Shown: positions 1 through 7,847 of the stretch, in pieces
Layout of the letters: each line of letters begins with the position of its first letter
Position numbering within the stretch: position 1 is the stretch's first letter
Assembly (NCBI GenBank): GCA_012520235.1
Contig: JAAYOR010000142.1
Span: 1 to 38,529 of the forward strand
Direction of reading: 5' to 3'
DNA length: 38,529 nt
Source of the DNA: Fretibacterium sp.
Lineage (GTDB): Bacteria > Synergistota > Synergistia > Synergistales > Aminobacteriaceae
The notes under the pieces: generated by a model
Seen by the model: the letters and a program-made list of their open reading frames with translations, nothing else
Told to the model about the DNA's origin: nothing
Databases searched by the model: none
Program-made: the position numbers and the translations under genes

Positions 1-188
1 CCGAGCCGATAGGTCTTCAGCTTGGGGTTGGCTCGCTCGACTATGCCCCTCTTTTCGAGCGCGGAGAGTATGTCATATACGCTTGTCTTGGGAATGTTAA
101 GGATGGACGTTATCTCTGTTAACGATAATTCGTCCTTGTGGTAAAGCACGGAAAGGATATCTACAACCCTGTTTGCAGCTCTGCTCAT
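1..188 (-). CDS. IclR-family transcriptional regulator, N-terminal part (runs off the window)
   Basis: The 62 visible codons form the winged-helix DNA-binding domain of an IclR-type regulator. The helix-turn-helix lies around residues 22-45, with the recognition segment LNIPKTSVYDILSALEKRG, followed by the start of the wing (KLKTYRLG). IclR proteins bind short palindromes and sense a small carboxylate or aromatic ligand through a C-terminal domain, which lies outside the window here. The start at 188 is supported by an AGGAGC ribosome site about 10 bases upstream. Transcription runs leftwards off the window, so the downstream targets are not visible. The dehydrogenase gene on its right points the same way but is separated by a terminator. 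Confidence 0.85.
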   Translation of the reverse strand, partial: MSRAANRVVDILSVLYHKDELSLTEITSILNIPKTSVYDILSALEKRGIVERANPKLKTYRL

Positions 189-206
189 GGCTTATCTGCT
201 CCTATC

Positions 207-222
207 GTTCGCAAATACGAAC
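207..222. promoter_or_regulatory. Inverted repeat, candidate operator of the partial iclR gene
   Basis: GTTCGCAAATACGAAC has perfect 5-base arms (GTTCG/CGAAC) around a 6-base spacer. It lies between the proposed promoter and the start codon of the iclR gene at 188. IclR proteins often repress their own gene from such a site. The assignment rests on position and symmetry only. Confidence 0.4.
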
Positions 223-245
223 ACAGTTCGGGTTTATGTCAGTCA

Positions 246-275
246 ATTGTAACACACCGTAGCTCTACTTTACAA
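246..275 (-). promoter_or_regulatory. Candidate promoter for the partial iclR gene
   Basis: Read on the minus strand there is a -35 TTGTAA (270-275), an 18-base spacer and a -10 TACAAT (246-251). TG one base upstream of the -10 gives an extended -10 (TGTTACAAT). The gene starts about 60 bases downstream. No mapping data are available. Confidence 0.45.
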
Positions 276-335
276 TAAAAAATCCAATAAAAATCTTCAG
301 TCAGGAATTGCAAATAAGATGATTCCCCAAAGGTC

Positions 336-371
336 AAAAAAGAGCATCTCAAACTGAGAATGCTCTTTTTT
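336..371 (-). terminator. Terminator downstream of the MDR dehydrogenase
   Basis: The arms AAAAAAGAGCATCTC and GAGAATGCTCTTTTTT pair apart from one bulged base, enclosing a short loop (AAACT). Because A-runs precede and T-runs follow on both strands, the element could work in either direction. On the minus strand it lies about 180 bases past the dehydrogenase stop and separates it from the iclR gene. Confidence 0.7.
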
Positions 372-547
372 GACAGCAGCAGAAGGACATATACTAAATC
401 CCGCTTTCCAGGGAGATAATGAGGGCTGTTGGAACGTATCTCAAATATTTTCTTGAACAATCTGAGGGCAGCCAAATGGCTGCCCCCTGTACAAAATACT
501 CCGCGCTTTCCGGAAAGCATTTCCGGGCTTCATTCAAGCGAGAAATT

Positions 548-1525
548 TTATTTGAAATCGTCTTCCGTTGTGTACATTACCAAGCGATCATCAGCCTCGC
601 CTTTTTCCAGCCGCTTAAGACCCTCCGCAACAGCGCTCAATGGAATTAACTCCACTCCGATTTTCAGTTTGCCTTCACTGATCAATTGGATAACGTCTGC
701 AATGTCCTCGCTTGTTCCGCCATGAGATCCCATAAGTTGAACTTCGCGAAGAATAAGATCGGCGCCATTGACAGGGATTTCAAGGTTGTGCATTCCGACC
801 AGAACCACTTTACCACCTGGTTTTACAGTCCCCATCGCTTCTCTGGTAGTGATCCCGGCGCCGGCGAAGTCAACTATGACATCTAATTGATCATCCTTAA
901 AGTCCTTTATGTTCGCAGCTACTTTGAATGCACCATGTTCCATAGCTTTTTTCTGGGCGGCTTCTTTTCTTGTAGCCACGTATACTTCGGCGTCTTTACT
1001 GATGGCCACATCCATCCCAACTGTTCCAAGTCCACCCAGACCGATAATGCCGACTTTAGTGCCTTTTTTCACTCCACCGTTGACGACGACAGCATGGTAG
1101 GATGTCATTCCTGCGTCGGTAGAAGCTGCTGCCTGATCCGAACTCACATTATCGGGGACCCTGATGAGCCTCTCTGAGTGTGCAGAGGTGATTGTTCCAT
1201 AGCCGCCATCCCGACCATATCCGGGGCCCCTGACTCCATTGTAGGCCATGGGACAAATTGCGACCCTTTCCCCAATCTTCCAGCCTTCAACATTTTTGCC
1301 CAATTCAATAATTTCGCCGGAAACTTCATGCCCCAGAATACGAGGAACGCTAATTATAGCCATCCAGCTCGGATCATGCAGGGCGCCAACATCAGAGGAG
1401 CATAAGCCTGTATTATGCACTTTTACTCGTACACAGCCTTCCTCCAATGGTTCCAATTCCTTTTCCACAAAAGTCAAAGGTTCATTTGTGCCGGTAAATT
1501 GCCAACCACGAGTAAACTTTGCCAT
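548..1525 (-). CDS. Zinc-type alcohol dehydrogenase (MDR superfamily)
   Basis: This 325-residue protein is an NAD(P)-dependent medium-chain dehydrogenase. The N-terminal GroES-like domain carries likely catalytic-zinc ligands C42 (GLCSSD) and H66-E67 (GHE), with D137 near the third-ligand position. The Rossmann domain has GLGGLG at residues 162-167. The four-cysteine lobe that binds structural zinc in many family members is missing: only C91 remains, in a glycine-rich stretch, so this is a single-zinc enzyme. The substrate cannot be told from sequence; the general look is of bacterial hydroxyacyl or sugar/alcohol dehydrogenases. The start at 1525 is set by an AGGAGG site 6-11 bases upstream. 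It appears monocistronic, between a 0.6 kb leader region and its own terminator. Confidence 0.85.
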   Translation of the reverse strand: MAKFTRGWQFTGTNEPLTFVEKELEPLEEGCVRVKVHNTGLCSSDVGALHDPSWMAIISVPRILGHEVSGEIIELGKNVEGWKIGERVAICPMAYNGVRGPGYGRDGGYGTITSAHSERLIRVPDNVSSDQAAASTDAGMTSYHAVVVNGGVKKGTKVGIIGLGGLGTVGMDVAISKDAEVYVATRKEAAQKKAMEHGAFKVAANIKDFKDDQLDVIVDFAGAGITTREAMGTVKPGGKVVLVGMHNLEIPVNGADLILREVQLMGSHGGTSEDIADVIQLISEGKLKIGVELIPLSAVAEGLKRLEKGEADDRLVMYTTEDDFK

Positions 1526-1757
1526 TTTTCCTGCCTCCTTGGGACTCCAAGCCCATACTAAAGAGTGAGCCCCCGGCTTTCACGGAGCAGCACGATTGAG
1601 CAGGTTGAGAGGCGAAGCAAAAGTTCGTCTGACAATGAGGTTGTGTTCCGGGATTACCGGGGTTCCGCCAGCGATTGACTTTTCTTAGCAGGTCTTTAGC
1701 TTCAATTGCGCCTGTACTGATAATTTTATATTTCCTATTCAAACAATAACATGTTTT

Positions 1758-1770
1758 TTGTAATTTACAA
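1758..1770. promoter_or_regulatory. Perfect palindrome TTGTAATTTACAA, possible operator
   Basis: Six-base arms (TTGTAA/TTACAA) flank a single central base. It lies about 230 bases upstream of the dehydrogenase start, in the most AT-rich part of the gap. On the minus strand TTGACT (1771-1778 region) sits just upstream of it, but no good -10 follows at a standard distance. A regulatory role is a guess from symmetry. Confidence 0.3.
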
Positions 1771-1979
1771 GAGTCAAACGACTGTGCGATTACCCGTAGC
1801 ATTCGGGTGGGTGACCAGCCGTCGCGCAAACTATGATCTCAAACTTCGAAGATGCCTTAGTAGCGTCAAGGGCTGGTGTGCCTTCCTTTTATAAGCATTG
1901 TATTTTTTCAGCGCAGAGCCCGTTTTGAGAAAATCGGAAGAAACTTTCGAGCATCCCCATCAAAATACTGTTTTCGGTA

Positions 1980-2114
1980 CCTGCAAACTGTGTTAGCTTT
2001 TCATGGCATGAGCTTCCAAGAGTTGAAGAGCGCTGAGAAGGATATACAGCAGCCCAAGTCCCAGCTTACCACCTGCATGGATTCATGGGAGAAGGTCAAG
2101 TGAAGGAACTATGA
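1980..2114 (+). pseudogene. Possible decayed gene tail (unidentified)
   Basis: One frame reads like real protein sequence (segments CVSFSWHELPRVEER and GYTAAQVPAYHLHGFMGEG) but is cut by a TGA at 2034-2036 and ends at 2112-2114, just before the HAD gene. It has no start codon or SD sequence. I cannot name the family. It may be the tail of a disrupted gene once upstream of the HAD gene, or chance. Confidence 0.25.
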
Positions 2115-2121
2115 GGGAAGT

Positions 2122-2595
2122 ATGAGTATGACTGTCGAGATTCCGGGATATAAGAGCGTTTCCCTATCCAATGTGGTAATGGATTTCAATGGCACGATCG
2201 CTGTTGACGGTAAGCTGAAGGCCACGGTAAAACCGCTTCTTGTCGCACTCGCGAAGCATTTGAATGTGTATGTTGCCACCTCTGATACGCAGGGAACCGC
2301 CGCTACAGAGATGAAGGATATGCCTGTTTCTCTTCTTATCTTTAATGCAATACAGGCCGGAGAAAGCAAAAAAACATTGGTAGAGGAACTCGGCGCAGAC
2401 CATTGTGCATGCATCGGGAACGGCAGAAACGACAGGCTGATGTTTCAGGTTGCCGCCTTATCAATCGCCGTATTAGAGGCCGAGGGATTATATGCGCCGC
2501 TCTTGCTGGACGCTGATTTGCTGGCACGCTCAAGCGAAGAAGCGATCGCTCTGCTGCTTGACCGAAAACGGCTGATTTCCGGTTTAAGAGGGTAG
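2122..2595 (+). CDS. HAD-fold protein of the soluble P-type-ATPase type (COG4087-like)
   Basis: This 157-residue protein has the HAD core without a membrane part. Motif I is DFNGT (D21), where most phosphatases have DxDGT and P-type ATPases have DKTGT. Motif II is around residues 53-59 (TSDTQGT), motif III lysine is K83, and motif IV is GNGRND (99-104), close to the P-type GDGxND. Small stand-alone proteins of this design are annotated as soluble P-type ATPases or HAD hydrolases, and their substrate is unknown. The second acidic residue of motif I, normally the acid/base, is Asn. The start at 2122 has GAGGGA just upstream; M3 at 2128 is the alternative. The gene stands alone between debris and a terminator. 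Confidence 0.8.
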   Translation: MSMTVEIPGYKSVSLSNVVMDFNGTIAVDGKLKATVKPLLVALAKHLNVYVATSDTQGTAATEMKDMPVSLLIFNAIQAGESKKTLVEELGADHCACIGNGRNDRLMFQVAALSIAVLEAEGLYAPLLLDADLLARSSEEAIALLLDRKRLISGLRG

Positions 2596-2660
2596 ATGGT
2601 CAAGCTAAAGGCAACGCTGAGATTACAAAAAGGCTTCTTCTGGGGCTTTTTGACAATTAA

Positions 2661-2690
2661 AAGGGCCCTCCTCAGGAGAGCCCTTCTATT
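2661..2690. terminator. Convergent (bidirectional) terminator
   Basis: AAGGGCCCTCCT and AGGAGAGCCCTT form a 12-base stem with one mismatch and a one-base loop. It is followed on the plus strand by CTATTTTT. It lies between the end of the HAD gene (plus) and the end of the long ureide operon (minus), and can serve both. Confidence 0.75.
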
Positions 2691-2704
2691 TTTGATCCGC
2701 TGTG

Positions 2705-3898
2705 CTACGAAAATATCTTGTCCGCCTCAATGATTGTCCGCGCCAGAACCTCGGCGCCACGGGCAAGGTCCTCCGGGGACGTGGCCTCCTCCTTCGAATG
2801 GCTAACTCCACGGATGCTCGGCACGAAGATCATCCCCGAAGGGGTGACATGAGCCATGGAGTTGGCGTCGTGGGACGCCCCGCTGGGCATACGCACACAA
2901 GGAATCCCCGCCGCACCGCAGGCTCTCTCCGCTGCGTCCTGCAACCCTGGGGCCAGATCCGTACCCCCCTTCCAGACGGTCCTCCTCACAGTGACCGGCA
3001 ACCCTGCCTCACAGTCACAGAGGGCTTTGAAGCGCTGGAAAGCCTCCTCCATGACGGCGTCCTTCAGGGAACGTATCTCCAAAATGAACTCCGCCGCACC
3101 TGGAACGATGGCCACGGAGCCGGGATGGAGGGAGAAGACCCCCACATTGCAGACGAAATCGTCCCTTGTGTCCACCCATGCGAACCATTTATTGAGGAGG
3201 TCCGTGGCGTGGCGCATGGCGTCCTTCCGCTCCTTCATGGGGGTGCTCCCCGCGTGGTTCGTCTCACCCTCCACGGTCACGGCGTACCGGCTGATCCCCA
3301 CGATGCCCGTGGGAATCCCTATGGGGATGCCCCGCCGATCGAGGTAGGGCCCCTGTTCGATATGGAGCTCCAGATAGCAGCACAGGGACGCCGGATCCCT
3401 GCGGGCCGCCTGGATCCCTTCGACGGTCAGACCGAACTGGTTCAGCACCTCCTCAGGGATCGGGTCCTTCACAAGTCCGGTGAGAGCTCGGCTTCCAAAA
3501 GTCCCCCCGAGGGGGCCTCCCTCCTCTGCGATGAACCCCACCACCTCAAAGGGGTGCCGCAGGGCGATCCCCCGCTCTCTGATGGCCCGAGCTGCCTCCA
3601 GGGCCGCCATGACACCCAGGGGGCCGTCGTATTTGCCCCCTCCCGGAACAGCATCCAGGTGGGATCCGGCCATGATGGCCGGGGCGCCCCCTTCGGTGCC
3701 CTCCATCCGACCGAACAGGTTACCCACCTCGTCCATGGAGGTGGAAAGCCCTGCCTCCTCCATCTTCTTCTGGACAAAGGTCCGGGCCTCCTCGTAGTTC
3801 TTGGAGTAGGCCGCCCGATCCATGCCGTGACCCTCCACCCAGCCTATGGTGCCCAAGGTTTCGAGGTCCGAAAGAAACCGTTCTCCGGATATCATCAT
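2705..3898 (-). CDS. M20-family N-carbamoyl-amino-acid / allantoate amidohydrolase
   Basis: This 397-residue di-metal hydrolase removes a carbamoyl group from an N-carbamoyl amino acid, or cleaves allantoate or ureidopropionate. Metal-binding motifs are in order: GSHLDAVPGGGKYDG (H80, D91), the EE pair at 125-126, and ELHIEQGP (H179). The dimerisation-domain signature GETNHAGSTPM (H215) and the late SGASHDA and VSHSKEE motifs distinguish the carbamoylase/allantoate-amidohydrolase branch from ordinary M20 peptidases. It is the last gene of the operon, 4 bases after the aldolase stop, with only a weak SD (AAGG), so translation is probably coupled. It follows logically after the ring-opening hydrolases upstream. 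Which ureido acid it uses cannot be told. Confidence 0.88.
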   Translation of the reverse strand: MMISGERFLSDLETLGTIGWVEGHGMDRAAYSKNYEEARTFVQKKMEEAGLSTSMDEVGNLFGRMEGTEGGAPAIMAGSHLDAVPGGGKYDGPLGVMAALEAARAIRERGIALRHPFEVVGFIAEEGGPLGGTFGSRALTGLVKDPIPEEVLNQFGLTVEGIQAARRDPASLCCYLELHIEQGPYLDRRGIPIGIPTGIVGISRYAVTVEGETNHAGSTPMKERKDAMRHATDLLNKWFAWVDTRDDFVCNVGVFSLHPGSVAIVPGAAEFILEIRSLKDAVMEEAFQRFKALCDCEAGLPVTVRRTVWKGGTDLAPGLQDAAERACGAAGIPCVRMPSGASHDANSMAHVTPSGMIFVPSIRGVSHSKEEATSPEDLARGAEVLARTIIEADKIFS

Positions 3899-3902
3899 GG
3901 CC

Positions 3903-4796
3903 TTAGACCGTTGGGATGTTCAGTTCTTTGAGAATCCGGGCGATCTCCCCCCGGGTCTCGACGCTCGCCGGAAGGATGGGAAGCCGGGGCAGTCCGCCCT
4001 TATACCCCACAAGGTCCATGGCTGCCTTCATCCCACCTATGCCAAAGCGGCTCGTCACAGCTGCGTTCAAGGGAAGGAGCGCCAGCTGCATCTTCCGGGC
4101 CGTCGCAAGGTCCCCCTTCTCGTAGTGTTCCTGGATCTCCGCGCAATAGTTCGGCACCACGTTGGCCACCGCCAGGGTGCCGCCCACGCCGCCGAGCATG
4201 AGGGTCGCCAGAAGGAAGCTCCCCGATCCGGCGAACATAGAGAAGCCCTCGGGAGCCTTTGCCAAAACTTCGGAGATCTGGACGATGTTGCCGCCGCTGT
4301 CTTTGATCCCCTTGATGTTCGGGTGTTTCGAAAGCTTCACCGTCAGAGACGACGGAATGTTGATCCCCGCGTTGCCCGGCATGTTGTAGAGCATCACAGG
4401 GATGGGAGAGGCGTCGGCCAGCATCGTGTAAAACTTCTCCAAAGCCCCCTCGTTCATGTCCCGCTTGTAGTAGTGGGGGGTCACCACGAGGGCGACCTCC
4501 GCCCCGACGTCGGCGCACTCCTTCGTGAGCTCCACGGTCTCCTTCAGGGATTCGCACCCCGTTCCGGCGATGACCTTCTTGTCCGCGGGCAGGTGCTTGC
4601 GGGCCACCTCCACGAGCTTCACCTTCTCCTCGTGGGAGAGCATGGTGAACTCGCCATTACTACCGAGGATCACAAGCCCGGCGAGCTTTGTCTTCCCGAA
4701 AGCCTCCACGTTCTCCACGTAGACCTTGTAGTCCACCTCTCCCGAGGCGTCAAAGGCCGTCGCAATCGGCGCAAAGATCCCCCGTACAGAACTCAT
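3903..4796 (-). CDS. Dihydrodipicolinate-synthase-family aldolase/lyase
   Basis: This 297-residue class I aldolase forms a Schiff base with pyruvate or a related 2-keto acid. The Schiff-base lysine is K165 (IKGIKDSGG) and the catalytic tyrosine is Y137 (LYNMPGN). The GTTGE motif of true DapA is GSNGE here (45-49), as in 4-hydroxy-2-oxoglutarate aldolase and related catabolic lyases, so a lysine-biosynthetic role is unlikely. SD AAGGAGTGG precedes the start. Its place between a TRAP transporter and a carbamoylase suggests it works on a product or substrate of the ureide route, for example joining or splitting glyoxylate and pyruvate. That is inference. Confidence 0.85.
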   Translation of the reverse strand: MSSVRGIFAPIATAFDASGEVDYKVYVENVEAFGKTKLAGLVILGSNGEFTMLSHEEKVKLVEVARKHLPADKKVIAGTGCESLKETVELTKECADVGAEVALVVTPHYYKRDMNEGALEKFYTMLADASPIPVMLYNMPGNAGINIPSSLTVKLSKHPNIKGIKDSGGNIVQISEVLAKAPEGFSMFAGSGSFLLATLMLGGVGGTLAVANVVPNYCAEIQEHYEKGDLATARKMQLALLPLNAAVTSRFGIGGMKAAMDLVGYKGGLPRLPILPASVETRGEIARILKELNIPTV

Positions 4797-4880
4797 GAGA
4801 CAACCACTCCTTTATGAGAATATGTTTTTTACGTTATCGAGCTTAGGTATCAGTATGCCTTCAAGCAGGCCTATCGGCCA

Positions 4881-6164
4881 TCACCTGAACAGCTTCAACG
4901 GCCAGAGGGACAGGATGGGGAAATAGGTTATCAAGAGAACCGCCACGAGATTCCAGAGCATGAAGGGTATGGAACCTTTCATAACCTGCTCGAACGGTCT
5001 CTTCGCTATATTGGCCGCCACAAAGAGGTCCACCCCCATAGGAGGCGTCACCATCCCCAGAGCCAGATTGGTGATCACGAAGATCCCGAAATGGATGGGA
5101 TCCACCCCTATCTTCACAGCCAGGGGGAGGAAAATAGGGCAGAAAATCAGGATGTTCGACAGCGTGTCGATGAACATTCCCCCCAGCAGGAAGACGATGT
5201 TGAACATGAGGAGGATGAGATATTTATTTGTCGTGACGTTGAAGATCAGGTTCGTTATCAGATTTGGCACGTCCTTCATGTGAAGAAGCTTCGCAAAGGC
5301 GCTCGCCGCTCCCATGAGAAAGACACAGGAACCCGTGATGATAGCAGCTTCGATGATGGCCTTGCAGAGCCCGTTTAAGGACAGCTCCCTGGTGAAAAAG
5401 CCATGGACTATGGCATAGGCCACGGCGACGATGCCGGCCTCCGTGGGGGTGAAGACTCCCGAATAGATGCCGCCAAGGATGATCACCGGCATGAGGAGCG
5501 CCGCCTTCGCATCCCAGACCCTTCGCATGACCCACGAGAAACCGCCCTCCCGGGGAGCCCCCGCATAACCTCTTTTCTTCGCAATTTGGACGGTGGGGAT
5601 CATCAGGAAAAGCCCCACGATGATACCTGGGGTGAACCCCGCTATGAAGAGATCCGTTATGGACACCGCGCAGTTCACTCCGTAGACGATCATAGGGACG
5701 CTCGGTGGGATGAGGACGCCGATGCCTCCGGCACACGCCATGAGCCCGGCAGCGTATCCGGCGTCGTACCCCCTGTCCAGCATCGCCGGAATGATGATGG
5801 CGCCGATGGCCGCCACGGTGGCAGGGCCGGAGCCCGAGACAGCGCCGAAGAACATGCACGCCACGATCCCCGCGATGCCGAGCCCGCCGGGGAAATCACC
5901 CGAAATAGCCTCCGCGAGGTCCGTGAGCTTCTTCGCTATACCGCCGTGGGACATGAGGGTCCCAGCCAGGATGAAAAACGGCAGGGCCAACAGGGTAAAG
6001 GAGTCCGCCGTGACCACCATCCGCTGACCGACGAAGAACATGGCCCGGTCAAGCCCGCCGGGCAGCCAGGGGATGAAGGCCAGACAGCTGAACCCTATGG
6101 ATGCGGCGATGGGGACCCCGAGAAGAAGGGCAAGAAACATTCCTCCAAAAACAGCTAGCAACAT
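4881..6164 (-). CDS. dctM: TRAP transporter large permease (DctM)
   Basis: This 427-residue polytopic membrane protein is the sodium-driven transport subunit of a TRAP system. It has about twelve hydrophobic segments and typical features such as GVPIAASIG near the N-terminus, FFGAVSGSGPATVAAIG around 115-130 and TPPMGVDLFVAANI near the C-terminus. The start at 6164 has a GGGGAG SD at 8 bases spacing, 18 bases after the dctQ stop. It works with DctQ and the periplasmic DctP encoded just upstream. TRAP systems mostly carry carboxylates, so the imported ureide or its product is probably anionic. Confidence 0.93.
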   Translation of the reverse strand: MLLAVFGGMFLALLLGVPIAASIGFSCLAFIPWLPGGLDRAMFFVGQRMVVTADSFTLLALPFFILAGTLMSHGGIAKKLTDLAEAISGDFPGGLGIAGIVACMFFGAVSGSGPATVAAIGAIIIPAMLDRGYDAGYAAGLMACAGGIGVLIPPSVPMIVYGVNCAVSITDLFIAGFTPGIIVGLFLMIPTVQIAKKRGYAGAPREGGFSWVMRRVWDAKAALLMPVIILGGIYSGVFTPTEAGIVAVAYAIVHGFFTRELSLNGLCKAIIEAAIITGSCVFLMGAASAFAKLLHMKDVPNLITNLIFNVTTNKYLILLMFNIVFLLGGMFIDTLSNILIFCPIFLPLAVKIGVDPIHFGIFVITNLALGMVTPPMGVDLFVAANIAKRPFEQVMKGSIPFMLWNLVAVLLITYFPILSLWPLKLFR

Positions 6165-6182
6165 GATCTTTTCTCCCCTCCC

Positions 6183-6680
6183 CTACGCAGCGGCTTCCGC
6201 GCCTGGGTCTTTTTTGACAAAGAACGGCAGAATATCCTTCTGGAAGATCCGGAAGGCCATCACGACGAACATCACAGGACCCCAGCAGAAATACGTCCAG
6301 GTCGGAATCTCCATGGCGGCGGTGGTCTGTCCGCTCTTATACTGCAGGACCGCGATGTCGTAGGCGTATTTCGCCACGAGGAGCGTGAAAAACAGAAACG
6401 CGAGGGAGGCGAAAAGCTCCAGGGCCCTGCCCAGTTTTTTCGGGAGGACCACCTGCAGGATCTCCACCTTCACGTGCTGTCTGTGCTTCGAACAGAGGGA
6501 GAAGCTGACCAGGCTCAGGGCAACGAAAAGAATCCGCATCATCTCCTCGGACCACGGGCGGACGAAGCTGAACAGGTATCTGCACACCACCTGATCCATC
6601 CCGATGGCCAGGATGGTGAGAAAGAAAAAGATAGCGAGCGCCTCTTCAAAATAGGCGTCCAGCAACCGAATGAATTTCAC
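6183..6680 (-). CDS. dctQ: TRAP transporter small permease (DctQ), GTG start
   Basis: This 165-residue protein has four membrane segments typical of DctQ, including LAIFFFLTILAIGMDQVVCRYLF and the following WSEEMMRILFV. An upstream ATG at 6752 leaves the frame open, but GGAGGTG lies 6 bases before the GTG at 6680. The extra N-terminal segment would have to be translated through a 16-base perfect stem-loop and reads as low-quality sequence. I therefore choose GTG. The partners are dctM downstream and dctP upstream. Confidence 0.88.
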   Translation of the reverse strand: MKFIRLLDAYFEEALAIFFFLTILAIGMDQVVCRYLFSFVRPWSEEMMRILFVALSLVSFSLCSKHRQHVKVEILQVVLPKKLGRALELFASLAFLFFTLLVAKYAYDIAVLQYKSGQTTAAMEIPTWTYFCWGPVMFVVMAFRIFQKDILPFFVKKDPGAEAAA

Positions 6681-6708
6681 GTTTGACACCTCCGAAGACG
6701 AAGTGACG

Positions 6709-6742
6709 CCAGGGGGACGGAGGAAATCCTCCGTCCCCCTGG
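6709..6742 (-). other. Perfect 16-base stem-loop between dctP and dctQ
   Basis: CCAGGGGGACGGAGGA and its exact reverse complement are separated by two bases. The element starts 16 bases after the dctP stop and ends 28 bases before the dctQ GTG. No T-run follows on the minus strand, so it is not a classical terminator. Stem-loops at this place in binding-protein operons are known to protect the upstream message and raise binding protein over permease levels. That role is inferred here. Confidence 0.8.
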
Positions 6743-6758
6743 TTGTCGCCATGATTTT

Positions 6759-7766
6759 TTAGCTGTTGGGAGCCTCTTCCGCGTAGGACTCCTGGAACTT
6801 CATGATCTTTTCGTAGAGCTCCAAGTCAATGGAATCCCTATACTCGTCGAAGACGGACTTGCTCGCCTCTCTGAAGGCCTGCCGTTCCTCGGCGGTGAGC
6901 TCGATGATCTCGGGGCTCCCGGCCGCCTTGAACTCGTCAAGGATCTTCTTGTTGTTCGCCAGAACGTTCTCCTGATCCCATGTGCACGCCTCGTCAGCGG
7001 CCTTCTGGACTATAGCTTTTTCCTCATCGGAGAGTTTGTTCCAGGTGTTATTCGAGATGACGAGGAGCATGGGGTCCATGATGTGCCCGTCGATGATGAT
7101 GTACTTCTGTACCGTGTGGAACCCCTGGGACTGAATGTTCTCAAGGGTGTTCTCCCCCGCATCGATGACGCCCTGCTGAAGCGACGTGAAGACCTCGCCG
7201 AAGTCCATGGGGATGGGGCTGGCTCCCAGAGCCTTGAATATGCCCATGCGGATGGGGGCCGGCTCCGTGCGGATCTTCACTCCCGCGAGATCCTCGGGCT
7301 TTCTGACGGGCACATTGCTGTGAATATGCCTCCACCCCATGATGAAGTATCCGAGGGGATGGATGCCCTTCTCGTTGAGAGGCTCAACGATCTCCATGGC
7401 GACATCGCTGTTCACGAAGTCAAGGACTGCCTTCTCGCTCTTGAAGAGGTATGGAAGGTCATAGACCGACACCGCTTTTGTGAATTGGGCGAGGAGCCCC
7501 GTGGAGATGATCCAGAAATCCGTGACTCCCTGCTGGATCTGCTCGATTCCCTCCCGGTTATTGCCGAGGGCGGAGGCCCCCATCGCCTTGACCGTCAGCT
7601 TTCCGTCGGAATGTTTCGCAAGAAACTCGGCAAACTTCTCCCCGGCCTGGGCGAAGGTGACCGAGGGCTGTCCGGTATGTCCCAGCACAAATTCCCTGGC
7701 CTGAGCGGCGGGGACAAAAACAAACAGCAACGCGACAGCCATCCAAAGCACTCTGAAACGTTTCAT
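6759..7766 (-). CDS. dctP: TRAP transporter solute-binding protein (DctP)
   Basis: This 335-residue secreted protein captures the substrate for DctQM. A Sec signal peptide spans residues 1-23 (MKRFR, hydrophobic core, AQA cut site). The mature part follows the DctP pattern: GNNREGIEQIQQG, the domain-crossing segment DLAGVKIRTEP with the arginine that normally clamps a substrate carboxylate, then MDFGEVFTSLQQGVIDAGEN. The SD is GGAGG 8 bases upstream of the start. It lies 81 bases after the racemase gene. The conserved arginine argues for an organic-acid ligand; identity unknown. Confidence 0.93.
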   Translation of the reverse strand: MKRFRVLWMAVALLFVFVPAAQAREFVLGHTGQPSVTFAQAGEKFAEFLAKHSDGKLTVKAMGASALGNNREGIEQIQQGVTDFWIISTGLLAQFTKAVSVYDLPYLFKSEKAVLDFVNSDVAMEIVEPLNEKGIHPLGYFIMGWRHIHSNVPVRKPEDLAGVKIRTEPAPIRMGIFKALGASPIPMDFGEVFTSLQQGVIDAGENTLENIQSQGFHTVQKYIIIDGHIMDPMLLVISNNTWNKLSDEEKAIVQKAADEACTWDQENVLANNKKILDEFKAAGSPEIIELTAEERQAFREASKSVFDEYRDSIDLELYEKIMKFQESYAEEAPNS

Positions 7767-7847
7767 GTTCTACCTCCTGACATGTTATGTCTCTATACTA
7801 CCTGTGAACCGCACCGCTTGAACACTGCTTTCCCGGATACACCTCCG

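Larger units (their letters stand above)
1526..2121. other. Gene-poor 0.6 kb interval between divergent genes
   Basis: I see no convincing intact gene here. The interval holds a 13-base palindrome (1758-1770), an AT-rich stretch around 1710-1775 that may carry the dehydrogenase promoter, and a decayed reading frame at 1980-2114. The longer open frames across it have no SD sequence and unnatural composition. Confidence 0.5.

Noticed and set aside
1482-1829. 115-codon open frame on the minus strand upstream of the dehydrogenase
   Set aside because: It overlaps the real start and SD of the dehydrogenase in another frame, and its composition is not protein-like.
2702-3931. Open frame of about 409 codons on the plus strand over the M20 carbamoylase gene
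   Set aside because: It mirrors the high-GC gene on the other strand, has no SD sequence and no domain-like sequence.
3903-4796. True dapA (lysine biosynthesis)
   Set aside because: The GTTGE motif is GSNGE, no lysine-pathway genes are nearby and the operon is catabolic.
6709-6742. The dctP/dctQ stem-loop as a transcription terminator
   Set aside because: No T-run follows on the minus strand and the two downstream genes of the same transporter must be read.
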